From NCBI GenBank assembly GCA_049999765.1, contig JBNGIQ010008546.1, positions 66,198 through 114,140 on the forward strand: a DNA stretch of 47,943 nt, read 5' to 3'. The DNA is from Phaeoceros laevis. Taxonomy: Eukaryota; Anthocerotophyta; Anthocerotopsida; Notothyladales. Below, in pieces: positions 1 to 10,721 of the stretch; the first letter of the stretch is position 1; each line of letters starts with the position of its first letter. The translations under genes and the position numbers were made by a program. The notes under the pieces were generated by a model. That model was not told the origin of the DNA, searched no databases, and saw nothing but the letters and a program-made list of their open reading frames with translations.

Positions 1-407
1 TTCCTAGGTAGTCTTGTATGGGCCGTTGGACTCGGGCGGATCAGTTGTTATAGTAGGCATATTTCAGGTTCGTTGAGTATCCGTGAAACGGCACTGATGG
101 TGTGCAGATTTCGGAGAGGTGTCACGATTTGCCAGTAACGTTCATGGTGAGCATTTGGACGGATTGCGTGGAACCGATCTGCGCAGGTTGAAGTGGTTGG
201 GCACGTTGAGCTGATTGGGTTGGATCCACTGACCCTTGGGGTAGGCACAATGGTAAGTGGGCGAAAGGCGAAATGAGTTGTAGTCTTTGCGCAGATTGAT
301 GAGTTGGCTGCCAATCATATGGTGGGTACCTGTGTGGGTACATGAACTGACGCTTGCACAGAAGGGGGGGGGTCAGCATTGCTCCGGACCTTATGCGGGT
401 CAGTTGC

Positions 408-605
408 ACCTGTTTGAGCAGCAATTGGTAAGCAGAGAGTAATTGAGCAGTTTGAGCATGTTGGACTTGTTGAGCAATTTGAGCAGACAGACAAGATAGT
501 GGGTGAGTACTTTGAGCATATTGAACGTGTTGAGCAGGTTGAGCGGATAAACAAAGTGGACATGTTTGTAAGAGATTGAGCATGGTGGACGTGTTGAGCA
601 AATGA
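408..605. repeat. 60-bp degenerate tandem repeat
   Basis: About three copies of a unit opening with TTGAGCAT and containing a second TTGAGCA start near 452, 512 and 576, giving spacings of 60 and 64 bases. Weaker TTGAGCAG pieces lie upstream from about 408. Read on the minus strand the unit gives a Gln/Ala/Leu-rich open frame (122-610), which I regard as a by-product of the repeat rather than a gene. The flanking 1-407 and 606-873 hold nothing I recognise. Confidence 0.75.
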
Positions 606-873
606 AGCAAAAAAAGTGATCAGATGAAAACAAAGTTAAGTTCTTGCTGTTCATCCTACAAAAAAGCAAAATGAAGAGCTTAGCAACTCAGATTTTTTGG
701 GTGGTCAGGGCCACACCGCCGGTAGGAGCTGCACATGCATATATCGATGTAAGTATGGTAAACACGACCAAATCGCTGTTGTTGTCGTCATGTCGTGCAG
801 TGTTGCTGTAGCGTGGAGCTGGTTGTCGGAGTAGCGACTATCGATGAGGCTGTGTGAGCTGCCCCGGTACCTC

Positions 874-2120
874 CTACTGGATTCCTCCACCCTCTGAATA
901 CTGCCCTGAGAATGAGCACTCTGCCGGCACTTGATAACTGAAGTCCATGTGTGCCTCCGGTGGGCCTTTCCGAGCTATATGCCTGCCAAACTCAACATCC
1001 CAAGGAAACTTCTGGTGGAAAGAAGGATCCTGAGTCTCCACCTCCTTGTAGATAGCTTCAGATGCCCACTCCATGAGCCGATAGCTAACCCATCCAAGGG
1101 CCCCCTTGTCCTCAAAGCATACATATTCTTGCATGAAAAGTCTTCGGCCATCCTTGGTTGGTACAAACTTGTAAGCCTCATCCATAACTGAAGGGCTCTG
1201 CCCCCCTTTTTAATAACCAATGTGTTGGCGTGAGACATGATGGCTTGCATGGGTACCCAGGCAAATCCTCCCTCGCTCAGCCTGGTGTGAAGGTCCAGGG
1301 TACAGCTGTGCATTGCCACCCATCTGTGCGCCGCAAATTTTTTGAGGTGAGTTGCCGACCACTTCTTCATTTTGGTGAGATTGGAACAGCAGGTCCATAT
1401 AACATCCGTCATGCTGTTGATGTTAAATAGCGCACTACTTCTTGGAGGCGGCTTCCCTGCTGCCATGGTCTCCCTGTGTTGTTGCTCCTTCCCCTTCTGA
1501 AGTTCTGCTCTGAGCATGTGCTGCCGATCAATGAACTCCCGTTGCAAGTTCTCTTAAATTCCCTGTGGTACCTGCCCTATGGCTAACATGTTATATATTT
1601 CGGTGGTGTCCAAATGCATCATTGTCTTGCTCCTGTTTTCATGGGGTGGGTGCACAGCCACATCACCAGCCTTGAACATGACTATGCCGCCTCTCCTGTA
1701 CGCCACTGCAGCGTTGATCCACGTTCTCCTATTGGTAGGTGCCCATTCGATCCCCTGCTCCTGCTGACCGCCCTAGGCTAAGTCTGTTGGGATGCAAGCC
1801 AGTTTCTGGATAATGCGGTAATTGGTGGCAACCTCGTATTGCAGATCGAAGGCCAGGTCCCCTGGTTTGGGTGGCTGGGACGGAGCTGAGAATGGCAGAC
1901 ATGTACACCATGTGTCACTTGTGGCCGGGATGATCTCATTGGCAAGGATTAGCGTGGTGGCCCTGCATCCCAGATATATCCAGTTGCGGTGTAGCAGATG
2001 CTGATGCCGGGGGGTGTGCTGCACCCATGTCCTAAACTCATCCTTGTTGGAACAGATTGTGGGGAAGTCGTCGTGGTAATGGAAGTCCATCGCCCTCTTG
2101 CAATCGTTGAGCTATCTGTG
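874..2120 (-). pseudogene. Decayed ORF of unknown function, about 400 codons
   Basis: Reading the minus strand downward, one frame can be followed from about 2,120 to 1,207. It is broken by TAG at 1,773-1,775 and TAA at 1,554-1,556, then shifts by one base at a run of six C (1,201-1,206) and continues to 874. A further in-frame TAG lies just upstream of the Met at 2,090. The deduced product is mixed and globular-looking, with Trp- and aromatic-rich segments near the C-terminus (for example PSFHQKFPWDVEFGRHIARK), which argues for former coding. I recognise no domain. It could be an unclassified transposon ORF or a decayed host gene. The long shared frame on both sides of the stops is the evidence that it was one protein. 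Function is not assigned. Confidence 0.5.
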
Positions 2121-2825
2121 TCCCTCTGCCCCCCTGTCTGTTGCTCTCTCCCTTCCTTGCCTGACCTTCCTTCCTTTCCCTCTTCGACTTGTTAAAAGCT
2201 GCTCTGGTTACCTATTTGCCTTGCCAAAAAAGCTACCTCCTCTCCCTCCTTGTCCAGGTGAAAAGAGCAGCTGCTCCTGGCGCCTTGCCTCGCTAATCTT
2301 GTTAAAAGCTCGTCCTCCCCTGTCGGTGAACATCTGCTCCTTGATATTCCCGTACGCAGTTGGTTAGGAAATGCTGCAGTCCTTGCCTTGCTGGCTCCTT
2401 GATCGCTGACTCCTTGCCTTGCTGACTCGTTGCCTTGTTGCATTTAGAGATGGGCGTCCATGTACCAAGAGCAAACATGAAAAAGGCAAAAAACATGAAA
2501 CAGGCAAAGGCAACAACAGAAAACAGGGGGCATGCAATCTGTCAGGTAGAAGAGGGAGGGTCCTGCGCTGCCTGGGCCCTGCGGGTAAGTTCCGATGCAG
2601 CATGACGGCTGATGCTGGTAGAAATGTGGTAGATAGCTGTAATCAGCTCATCCTCCGTCCGAGGTGGTGTCGATGACCTGCTGGACTTGCTGAGAGAGTG
2701 ACTGAATGAAATCAAGGAAGGGTGAGGTGTTGCCTATGGGAGGGGTGATGGCGTCGTGAAGGGTGGTGAAGAGATCAGGGAGATCGTTGGCGGAAGGCAC
2801 AGGGGCTGGAGCCGGGCTGGGAGTT
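2121..2825. other. Low-complexity spacer
   Basis: This stretch holds no gene I can support. It contains C/T-rich runs, a duplicated TTGTTAAAAGCT motif near 2,192 and 2,300, and short CCTTGCCTTGCTG-like repeats near 2,385-2,440. Small open frames on both strands are low-complexity and have no recognisable domain. Confidence 0.4.
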
Positions 2826-3410
2826 GTCAAAGAGCTAGATTGACACAACGGTCCAAGTCCTTTATAAGGCCACACGGCCTAGCTAATATTACTTCTTCCA
2901 TTCTCTCTAGCTTCTTGCTCAATCTCTCGATCCTCCTCGATCCTATCTATACAGACCTTGCATTTTCTGTTGGCATGCTATCACAATTTCTAGCGAATCT
3001 AGCAATGGTACATTGGCATGCAATGCGAAGGCTGTTCAGGTATTTAAAGGCCACTGAGGACTGGGGCTTACTCTACAGTGGTGATGCACCTGAAGCCCTC
3101 ACTCTTACAGCCTTCAGCAATGCTGATCGGGCAGGGGACCAAGATAGTAGACGCTCCATCTCAAGTTATGTCTCCCTAACTGAAGCTTGTAAGGAAGTTA
3201 TTTGGGTAGTGTGAGCACTCACGGAGTTGGGAGCTCCACAGCAGTTACCTCTGAGGTTGATGTGCGATAATTAGAGTGCCATCGCACTATCTGAGAATCC
3301 TCGCTTCCATGCTCAAACCAAACACCTGGAGGTACAACATCATTTTATTAGAGAACAAGTTGCAAGCGGAATGGTTCAAGTGGTCTACTGCACTACAGAA
3401 CTTCTACCCC
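2826..3410 (+). mobile_element. Internally deleted Copia remnant: LTR-like leader joined to RNase H
   Basis: An LTR-like leader with a TATA motif (CCTTTATAAGG near 2,858) runs straight into Copia RNase H coding sequence from about 2,956. The RNase H shows the family landmarks SQFLANLAMVHWHAMRRLFR, then RYLK, then a DRAGDQDSRRS block (usually DWAGD). A piece is missing between SSYVS and LTEACKE, where the usual SSTEAEY motif is lost. After a shift, the C-terminal part (a SAIALSENPRFHAQTKHLEVQHHF-like block) follows to about 3,410, with a stop in place of the CDNQ glutamine. The jump from 5' leader to RNase H implies loss of gag, protease, integrase and RT. Non-functional. Confidence 0.7.
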
Positions 3411-3485
3411 AGCTCCAATTCAGGAAACAGTGGGAGTTGTGAATCGAGTGGCTGCCCTTACTCGGTATGTACTAGCAACTGGAGA

Positions 3486-3647
3486 GATCGACTCCGATCC
3501 GGCTAGCATGGAGGAAGCCTTTGCTTGTCCGAAAAAGGTACAATCACTACTAGAATAAGGGCATTTGATCGACTCCGATCCGGCTAGCATGGAGGAAGCC
3601 TTTGCTTGTCCGAAAAAGGTACAATCACTACTAGAATAAGGGCATTT
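3486..3647. repeat. Perfect 81-bp tandem duplication
   Basis: Copies at 3,486-3,566 and 3,567-3,647 are identical by eye. Each holds an open coding-like stretch that reads EIDSDPASMEEAFACPKKV in the frame entering from about 3,415, followed by a CACTACTAG motif that opens a CACTA-like terminus. The duplication therefore spans a junction between coding-like DNA and a transposon end, and must be younger than that junction. Confidence 0.9.
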
Positions 3648-3840
3648 TAGGACGGCGCTGTAAAAATTTTACGACGTTTTTTTACGGCTAAGGCGTAAAT
3701 GGTGCCAGTTTTTTATAGCGGCGTTGTTAATCATTGTAAGTTGTGTAGTAATATGTAGTAAACTATATTTTTACTACAAATTACTACATCCAGAGTTTAG
3801 GGTTTTACAAATTACAACATCTTACTGCGATTGCAGCCAC
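3545..3840 (+). mobile_element. CACTA-like transposon terminus (one end only)
   Basis: CACTACTAGAATAAGGGC starts at 3,545 and, through the 81-bp duplication, again at 3,626. Plant CACTA (EnSpm/CMC) elements begin with CACTA followed by subterminal repeats. The sequence inward has related TTTTACGACG and TTTTTTACGGC motifs and then AT-rich DNA. I found no matching inverted end or transposase in the window, so this is either a truncated element or a chance match with good subterminal resemblance. Confidence 0.45.
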
Positions 3841-4870
3841 GTCACTTGAGCCTGACGGGCGTGATTGGTGCGGACTGGTGCCGCCTAATCATGTTTCGTC
3901 GGAAAGGTGGCCGTTTCCATCCCGACCGTGAAAAGGCCAGGAGTTTTTCAACGCCGGAAGTAAGCAGACTTTCCACCGCCGTTTCCACCCCGCGCATGGA
4001 AAAAGCATAAAGTCTCACAGTCTCACACGCGCTGGCGGGAAACTCCCGGCAGTTTGCACCCCTGAGTGAAATGTGCAAGTTTTTTTTAAGGATTTAGGTA
4101 GAAACTAGCCGGCTTTCCACCCTGCTGCCGGGCGTTTTCACCGTTCAAAGCTTTCCAAGACTCTAAGGCACGGCGCTCGAAGAGACTAAGGCACGGCGAC
4201 TAGAGGTGCTCCCGGCCAGCTGTGGTGGAGGGCTGCAAGGCAAGGCGGTCCGGGAGTTATAGGGCGAGGTATACGTAGGGCTTGGAGCTGCAGGGCAAGG
4301 CAGGCCGCGGAGCTGTAGGGCGGGGTAAGGCGGGCCGCGGAGCTGCTGGGTGTGGGCGATATGTTGAGAGGCATCTAGCACAGCAGCTGCCAGCACTGAT
4401 CAAACGGGCAGGATTTAAAGGTTAGGGTGGGTCAATCGCAGAGGGTGGCTGATTTGTGGAATTCCTTGAGGCCAATCTAGTCCAGTCCAGTCTGGGTGCA
4501 CGGGCTGTGCAGATCTCTGTCCACTTGCTCGAGAACTGGAGGGTGCAAACGTTCTTCAGCTTTGCGAAAACATGGCCATGGGGGTGGTGTGCTGGAGGAG
4601 AGGTCCATGTGACAGGGTAAAGCAATCGGCCAGATCAAAAGATTAGTACTACTATCAGCATTTAGGATAGTTGCCCTAGCCTTTTTCGAAGGCAATGTTT
4701 GTCAATCTGTTGCTGTCTGAGCATCAACATAGTGCAATTATTGGGACCTGGGGTGACAGTCATGGAGATTGTTCTTTGTAAGTGAGTGATCTGCCAGGGC
4801 CAAAATTGTGTTCCAGCACTCTAACCCATCTCACTCTACCACTCTCCTCACTCATGCCAAACAGGTTAGT
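3841..4870. other. GC-rich spacer with short repeats
   Basis: No gene is supported. Two GCCGTTTCCA-type segments occur near 3,910 and 3,979. A degenerate repeat of about 30 bp beginning GGAGCTGYAGGGC runs from about 4,285 to 4,350, with GGCCGC at unit junctions. Open frames here are short and compositionally biased. Confidence 0.4.
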
Positions 4871-4907
4871 GCATATTCTGATGGTATGTAGATTTTTTTT
4901 CAGCAGG

Positions 4908-5128
4908 GTGACCTGGTCCTCTCCGCTATTGCCTTCATGCTAAAGCGTCACCTGTTCTCTTTCGCTGACACGTACCGTGGAAAGTATGACAACAATATCA
5001 TGGTCGCCAGAAACTTCTACGCATCCAGGAGCAGATATGCTGTAAGATTCTTCAGAAGTCTAAGGTTGCCTCGGGGAGCGAGAGCTCCTCCCGTTTCCAG
5101 CTCAGGATTGGTTTGCTGGGACAAATAG
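4908..5128 (+). pseudogene. Exon-like fragment, unknown product
   Basis: After a pyrimidine tract ending TTTTTTTTCAG near 4,903 (a good 3' splice-site shape), an open frame reads QGDLVLSAIAFMLKRHLFSF and continues to a stop at 5,128. I do not recognise the product. No partner exon was found, and the downstream half is Arg-rich and may be read-through. It could be a captured exon or a chance frame. Confidence 0.25.
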
Positions 5129-5517
5129 CCTGTGTGTTGGCTGACTCAGTTTGAAGTGTTTTTTCCTCTGTCCTCAATGGTGCTGGCTAGTGCTCAGTTG
5201 AAATGCTCTTGGAAGGTTATTGCATCGATGTCTCGCATTGCCCTGACTGGTTGAACAAGGTCTCCTGGGACACGGGCTCCGCTCATCGTGACTAAAACGT
5301 GCCTTCGCCAAACCCCTAAACACATAAAATGGCCAAGGTGTCTCCGTGAAAAAGGCCCTTTGGCGCTGGCATGTAATATTTTAATTGTTTTAGACACGTG
5401 TTCGTTTTTGGAGAAGTGCGATTTCGAGCTTTTTTAAGAAAAACGGAGTCAAGTTCCCCGGACATGCGGACACAATACCGGTTACTTGTGCTTTTTAAAA
5501 ATTGGGCCGGTCACTGG

Positions 5518-5613
5518 TACACCGTGCTTGGTGCATTTACAGCCACACCCGTAGTAGCAGAAGTATATGCCGTGCTTGGTGCATTTACAACCACACCCGT
5601 AGTAGGGGAAGTG
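5518..5613. repeat. 48-bp tandem duplication
   Basis: Two adjacent 48-bp units share GTGCTTGGTGCATTTACA, then CCACACCCGTAGTAG, and differ at a few positions. They translate on the plus strand to two 16-residue repeats (YTVLGAFTATPVVAEV-like). There is no evidence that this is a real gene. Confidence 0.8.
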
Positions 5614-6940
5614 TAGGCCATGCTTTTCATTAGCAGGCTGCCCCTCTATCTCCAACTTGGAACACCTGCCCCTGTGGTCACTCCCATTCCTCAAACCTGT
5701 ATATGCTTTACAAAAAATAGTGAGCTCAAGGCCCGGATATTACCTTCCTTTGTACAGAAAAAACTAGCAACAACAAGGTCTCCTGAAAAAGGGCACAGTC
5801 TCCACATTATAGACATATTCCAAATGTGGTCCTTTTTTTTTCTCTTAATTTTCAAGTTATATGGGTTTTTTAAAAACGCCATCGAATTTCCTCCCGGATG
5901 CACGTTATTTTTGCACTTATGGGTGATTCACGGGCTGAGAACGCGTGGCGATGGGCACAAGGCGAAACGAAAAATGCTGTTTTTGCCATTTTTGTGAAAA
6001 ACGGCAACACCGGGCATCCGGGGAAGCCAGATGTGAGCCTACGTTTCTCTAGCACATCCTACCGCAAGGTCCTCCTGGGTGCGGGATTCTCTTGGTTGCG
6101 CAATGTTCTTCGCGATGCAAATGTCTGCGATGCAAATGCTCATCCATGCATCAGTCACTCACGGCGGACAAACTTTGTTCCCGGCCACCGATGGCTGACA
6201 ATTCAGAAATGAGGTCTGGTACTAGGCCGCATAGGCGCTAGGCAGGGGTTTCTACTCCGTAGCAGGACGGGCGTTAGCTACCACCTGACTGGCACTGGAA
6301 GCACATTCACCGACCTGAATGCAGGTTGCACACAGGGGCTGTAGGTTGAGCTTGAAGTTCGTCAAATTCTGCTGGCAGTCAGGTTTGTGAAGCCGTTTTG
6401 AGATGTGGTCACATTGTAGAGGCTCCCTGTATCGTGAGTATGCATGCAAGGGAGCTCGTCATTTATCCAAGAGACAAGCATTCGGTCTATTTGAAACCTG
6501 CTGTCCCTCTGTTGAAGTGTGCATGTCAGGAAGACTTGAGTAAAAAAACCTTGAAGCCATCAGGTGAAACCTCGTTTTCTCTCTGTGAAGAGGGCCATGG
6601 CGGGCTGCTGTGCGGAGGAATGGTGCCAGGAGGTAGGCGCCCTCCTTGCAGGCATAGCAGGTCGTGGCGGTGCGGGCTGTAGGCGCTGGTGTACGGTTTG
6701 GGCACGTCCAAGCTAGCGCCATACTTCCATCCTTGCTGCTGGAGCGCACAAGGGCTGCCAGGACGGCACCTTCCTGGCGGGCAGGCCTAGGCAATGGCAT
6801 TGGTAGGACGCATGCCAAGTCCTGAGGACAAGGCGCACGAGACTGCAAGGCATAACGAGCATATTAGCTCCAGTCTCTCGCATCGTGGCCCGGTGTGGCA
6901 GAATTGATGTTCATGGCCACTCTGAAGAACTTGGCTAACA
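5614..6940. other. Spacer without recognisable genes
   Basis: About 1.3 kb without a supported gene. It includes T-rich tracts near 5,832 and a 30-bp segment near 6,010-6,040 that recurs inside the neighbouring PPR array. Open frames on both strands are short and compositionally biased, with no domain seen. Confidence 0.4.
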
Positions 6941-7920
6941 ATGGTAGGGCTACGGTTCAGAACCTCTGGGCTGCACTCAAAGATTGTCAAAAGAGGTCTA
7001 TTGGATGATGTAGTGGTGGGCAACTGCCTGGTGGACATGTATGCAAAATGTGGTGAGCTGGAAGGTGCACGCCAGGTTTTTGATAGCATGGCCACAAAGA
7101 ATGTGGTGACGTGGACAGCGCTGATCGCCGGGTATGCACAGCAAGGTCTCGGCCAAGAGGTGGACAAATGGAGGAGGCGGGCCTCAATTTGGCTAACGAC
7201 GGTACTTTTGCTTACCGGGCATCCGGGGAAGCCAGTTGTGAGCCTTTGTTTGCTTACCTTCTGAAGGCGTGTGCCAGCACTAGTGCCTTGCAGAAGGGCA
7301 GGGAGCTGCACTCAGATTGTAAAAAGAGGACTGCTGGATAACGTAGTGGTAGGCAACTGCCTGGTGCAAATGTATGCACAATGTGCTGGGTATGCAAAAT
7401 GTGGTGAGCTGGAAAATGCACGCCATGTTTTTGACAGCATGAACTCAAAGGATGTGTTGACATGGGCAGCGCTGATTGTTGGGTATACACAGCAAGGACT
7501 CGGCCAAGAGGCGCTTGTTGTGTATGGGCAAATGGAGGAGGCGGGCCTCATTTTGGCTGACCGTGTTACTTTAAGAAGCCTTCTGAAGGCGTGTGCAAGC
7601 ACTGGTGCCATACAGAAGGGCAGGGAGCTGACTCAAAGATTGTCAAAAGATGTCTGCTTGGATGATGTAGTGGTGGGCAACTGCCTGGTGGACATGTATG
7701 CAAAATGTGGTGAGCTGCAAAATGCACGCCAGGTTTTTGACAGCATGGCCACAAAGGATGTGGCGACATGGACAGCGCTGATCGCCGGGTATGCACAGCA
7801 AGGACTCGGCCAAGAGGCACTTGTTGTGTATGGACAAATGGAGGAGTGGGTCCTCATTTTGGCTGACCGTGTCACTTTTGCTTGCCTTTTGAAGGCGTGT
7901 GCAAGCACTGGTGCCAGTGC
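6941..7920 (+). pseudogene. PPR (PLS-type) array, three near-identical triplet units
   Basis: Pentatricopeptide repeat proteins bind organellar RNA, one nucleotide per ~35-residue motif. Three tandem units of about 307 bp (~102 residues, a P-L-S triplet) share LLKACAST, QKGREL, DDVVVGNCLVDMYAKCGEL, ARQVFDSM and TWTALIAGYAQQGLGQEA. Unit 1 (about 6,960-7,258) has lost part of the GQEALVVYGQMEE segment, shifting frame, and carries a 33-bp insertion at 7,216-7,248. Units 2-3 are open from 7,271 to about 7,915. Unit 2 has a small extra segment that duplicates the MYAQC/YAKCG region. Coding similarity ends at about 7,915, just before Copia sequence. No start Met or organelle-targeting peptide is visible. 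Such close similarity between units suggests recent duplication. This is a fragment, not a working gene. Confidence 0.8.
7207..7257. mobile_element. 33-bp insertion flanked by a 9-bp direct repeat
   Basis: TTTGCTTAC occurs at 7,207-7,215 and 7,249-7,257. Between them lie 33 bases starting CGGGCATCCGGGGAAGCCAG that interrupt the PPR reading frame where the sister units read straight through. The first 29 or so of these bases recur near 6,011-6,040 with one mismatch. The 9-bp duplication resembles a target-site duplication. Confidence 0.6.
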
Positions 7921-7972
7921 TCAGCCGGAGTGGAAACGGAGCAATGGAAGGGTGGCGGCGGTTAGTTTTGTG

Positions 7973-8058
7973 TGTCCTGGTCCCGGCTGACCAGGACAAA
8001 TTTGTTTTTGTGTGGGAGAGGGAAGGTTTTGTAACTTGCATCCCTTAGCCAGGGATGC
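7973..8058. other. Two adjacent perfect inverted repeats
   Basis: Arms TGTCCTGGTC (7,973-7,982) and GACCAGGACA (7,989-7,998) enclose a 6-base loop. Arms GCATCCCT (8,038-8,045) and AGGGATGC (8,051-8,058) enclose a 5-base loop. They sit exactly in the gap between the end of PPR similarity and the start of Copia RT. Role unknown. Confidence 0.6.
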
Positions 8059-9061
8059 AAGATTTAATCCTTGCTAGCACCACCCCTAAATTAATGAAGT
8101 TTGTGAAGGAAGCGCTTGCAGCAAAATTCGAGATGACAGACCTCGGGGAGGTAACTTTTTGCTTGGTTTTCCGTGTCATTCGAGACAGGAAAAATAGAAG
8201 ACTAGGAATACATCAAGAAAGATATATCTTGGATAGCCTTGCCGCTTTTGGACTAACGAAGGCTAAAACCTCGTCTACTCCCTTAGCGGCTGTAACCAAG
8301 CTAAGTAAGACAATGGCCCCTGAAACCGAGGAAGACAAAACAGAAATGCAAGCAGTCCTGTACAGAAGAGCAATGGGTAAACTCATATACTTAGTAAATG
8401 TGAGTAGACCAGATGTGGCTTATCCAACAAGCGTAGTTTCGCAATTTTTGGAGAATCCTGGAAGGGAGCACTGGTCTTCAGTAAAAAGAATTCAGAGGTA
8501 TCTGAAGGGAACCTCAGCTGTAGGGATTTTGTACGAAGGAGGCTCTAGGAAGATCCTGCATTTGCAAGCTTTTGCTGAATCAGATTATGCAGGTGATATT
8601 GACAGTCGGAAATCGGTTTCCGCTCATATACTAATATTGGCAGGAGGACCTATTTCTTGGGGCAGCAAGAAGCAGCCTACTGTAGCTCTATCGATGACGG
8701 AGTCGAAGTACAAGGTGCTCACCACTACTGCAAAGGATATTATTTGGACCCGGAGAGAACTTTAAGATTTGGATCACAGGCAGTCGGACCCAACCGAACT
8801 GCATTGTGACAGCCAAGGAGCAATTGCCTTGGCGCAAAATCCGATTTTCCACAGCCGGACAAAACATGTGGCGGTGGAATATCACTTTATCAGGGAGACA
8901 CTAGCAGCAGGAGAGTAATTCTGAGTTATATTCCAACTTCTGAGAATCCTGCTGATCTCCTAACCAAGCCCTTGACGACCGAGCTTCACACGAAGCACAT
9001 GGCTCGGATCAACCTCAAGGAGCTGGAATCGAAAGTGAAGGAAACCTACCGGCGACGCTGA
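8055..9061 (+). pseudogene. Copia RT C-terminus and RNase H remnant
   Basis: Sequence begins at the RT catalytic region, reading QDLILAS where an intact Copia has DDLILAG-like sequence, so the active site lies at or across the truncation. It continues with KFEMTDLGEV, a ...FRVIRDRKNRRLGIHQERYI-like block, RNase H landmarks (SRPDVAY, FLENPGREHWSSVKRIQRYL, SDYAGDIDSRKSVSAH, SMTESKYKVLTTTAKDIIW), a stop at 8,763, then ELHCDSQGAIALAQNPIFHS and, after another shift, PADLLTKPL to a stop near 9,061. These are the RT-RNase H end of a Copia polyprotein. The upstream gag, protease, integrase and most of RT are missing. It follows PPR sequence directly, so it may mark an insertion into that gene, but no target duplication was found. 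Confidence 0.85.
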
Positions 9062-9290
9062 GTGGGAGTAAAGAACACCTAGTTAGACTTAAATAATAAC
9101 AGAGTAGTCTAAGGGTTAGTTAAAGGGTCTAAACGTAGGGTCACGATGAAAGGGTACATCGTTTGGTCAGACCTCTATATAAACTGCCCTAGAGGCCACC
9201 TAATTACACATTCACATTTTCCTAAGCGCGTGCTCTAATTTATCTATAATGCCTATATAAGAAGGCACTAGCCTTACCACGAAATCCAAG
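9062..9290 (+). mobile_element. Probable 3' LTR or leader of the Copia remnant
   Basis: A purine-rich stretch (GAGTGGGAG, about 9,060-9,068), a plausible polypurine tract, follows the pol stop. Downstream are two TATA-type motifs, CTCTATATAAAC near 9,171 and GCCTATATAAG near 9,250. LTR ends cannot be fixed because no second LTR is present. Confidence 0.4.
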
Positions 9291-10230
9291 CTTTTATTGT
9301 TGACTCGCCTTCTCTTTGCTTCTGGTCTCCCTACAGCTTTGCTTTCCTGCCGTTCTACCTCAAGTTTCCCCTATCTGCAGGCTTTTAGCTCTGTCTTGCC
9401 ATCTCTTCGTTTTCAGCCTACATACAGCTTTGTCTTCCTGTCATTCTGTTTCAAGTCTTTTCCTTTCTGCAACATCCAAGTGTCTTTACAAGCCTACTGT
9501 CATTCACCCAGCCTTTTGCAAGCTCTGTAAACTTCCAGTCTGTTTGTTGGCCTCTACTGTGTTCTCAAAACATTCTGTGTGGCTATACTATCAAAAACCT
9601 GACCATTCTCTACCTCGCCTGCTGCACATTTGGTGCTACCGTTGTAATCGTCCTTCTAGGTCTACCTTCCAGGCAGTATTTCTGTCAAGCAGCTGTTCAA
9701 ACCCTGCCTTCGCCCCTATCCCGTGTCATTTGAGTTAGCGCCTTGGATAGCCCTGTAGATACCAACCATTGTTCAGAGTCCTTTTGCCTACAGTTGCTGA
9801 TAAAAGTGTTGCTGCAAAACCGACCCAGTTGATCCTTGATACACGACCTCCTTGTCAAACTGCCTTCCGCACCTCAGATTTTGCAAGAGTCGCCCTACTA
9901 GCTGCTGCCATTTGTCTCTACTTGCTCACAGCCATCCTCTGCGTTCAGCAGTGACAAGTCCAGGCTTTGGGCTGTCCATTCCTTCATGTGTCTCCCAGCT
10001 GCCCACTTGCTCATTTGAAACCGAGCCTTCACTGCGTCACCTGTCTAGCCTGCCTTACATCTGATTCTCCCAACTGGAACTGCAAACACAACGGGTTGCA
10101 GGCAAGGCACTTCTTGAGCAGGGCACGGCAGCTACGATGTCTCAGCAATCACAGGAAGTGGTATTTACTTTGTTGTACTTGTGGATTCCGCATTTCTGCT
10201 GGCCGCTATGAGTGATTCGTGTATCAGCGC
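9291..10230. other. Pyrimidine-rich non-coding stretch
   Basis: The plus strand is C/T-rich (many CTTTGC, CCTGCC and TTCC words). Open frames are Ser/Leu/Pro-rich and look compositional. It lies beyond the 3' end of the 26S fragment, so part may be 3' external or intergenic spacer of rDNA, and part the leader of the preceding element. No gene is supported. Confidence 0.35.
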
Positions 10231-10244
10231 TCCGGCAGCCTTGC

Positions 10245-10669
10245 CAGGCGCCCCGCCGGAGGGACAAATCGATAGGACAGAAGGCCGAATCTCAGTGGAT
10301 CGTAGCAGCAAGGCTACTCTGCCACTTACAATACCTCGTCCCGTGTTTAAGTCGTCTGGAAAGGATTCATCTCACCGACCGTCTGGAATTGCAATTCAAA
10401 GCGCCCGGACACGGCTTCTTCCGCCAGCCCGGGGGAACTCTCGACACATGCTTCTGGGGGCGCACCGGCGCACCTACTAGTAGTCGGGTAACAATCGGGG
10501 AGCTTGGCAGCGTCACTTCTAGCATGGATTCTGACTTAGAGGCGTTCAGTCATAATCCTACACATGGTAGCTTCGCGCCACTGGCTTTTCAACCAAGCGC
10601 AATGACCAATTGTGTGAATCAACGGTTCCTCTCGTACTAAGTTGAACTACTATTGCGACACCGTCACAT

Positions 10670-10721
<52 letters not shown>

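Noticed and set aside
122-610. Gln-rich minus-strand protein gene
   Set aside because: The frame is explained by the 60-bp tandem repeat. Composition and periodicity follow the DNA repeat.
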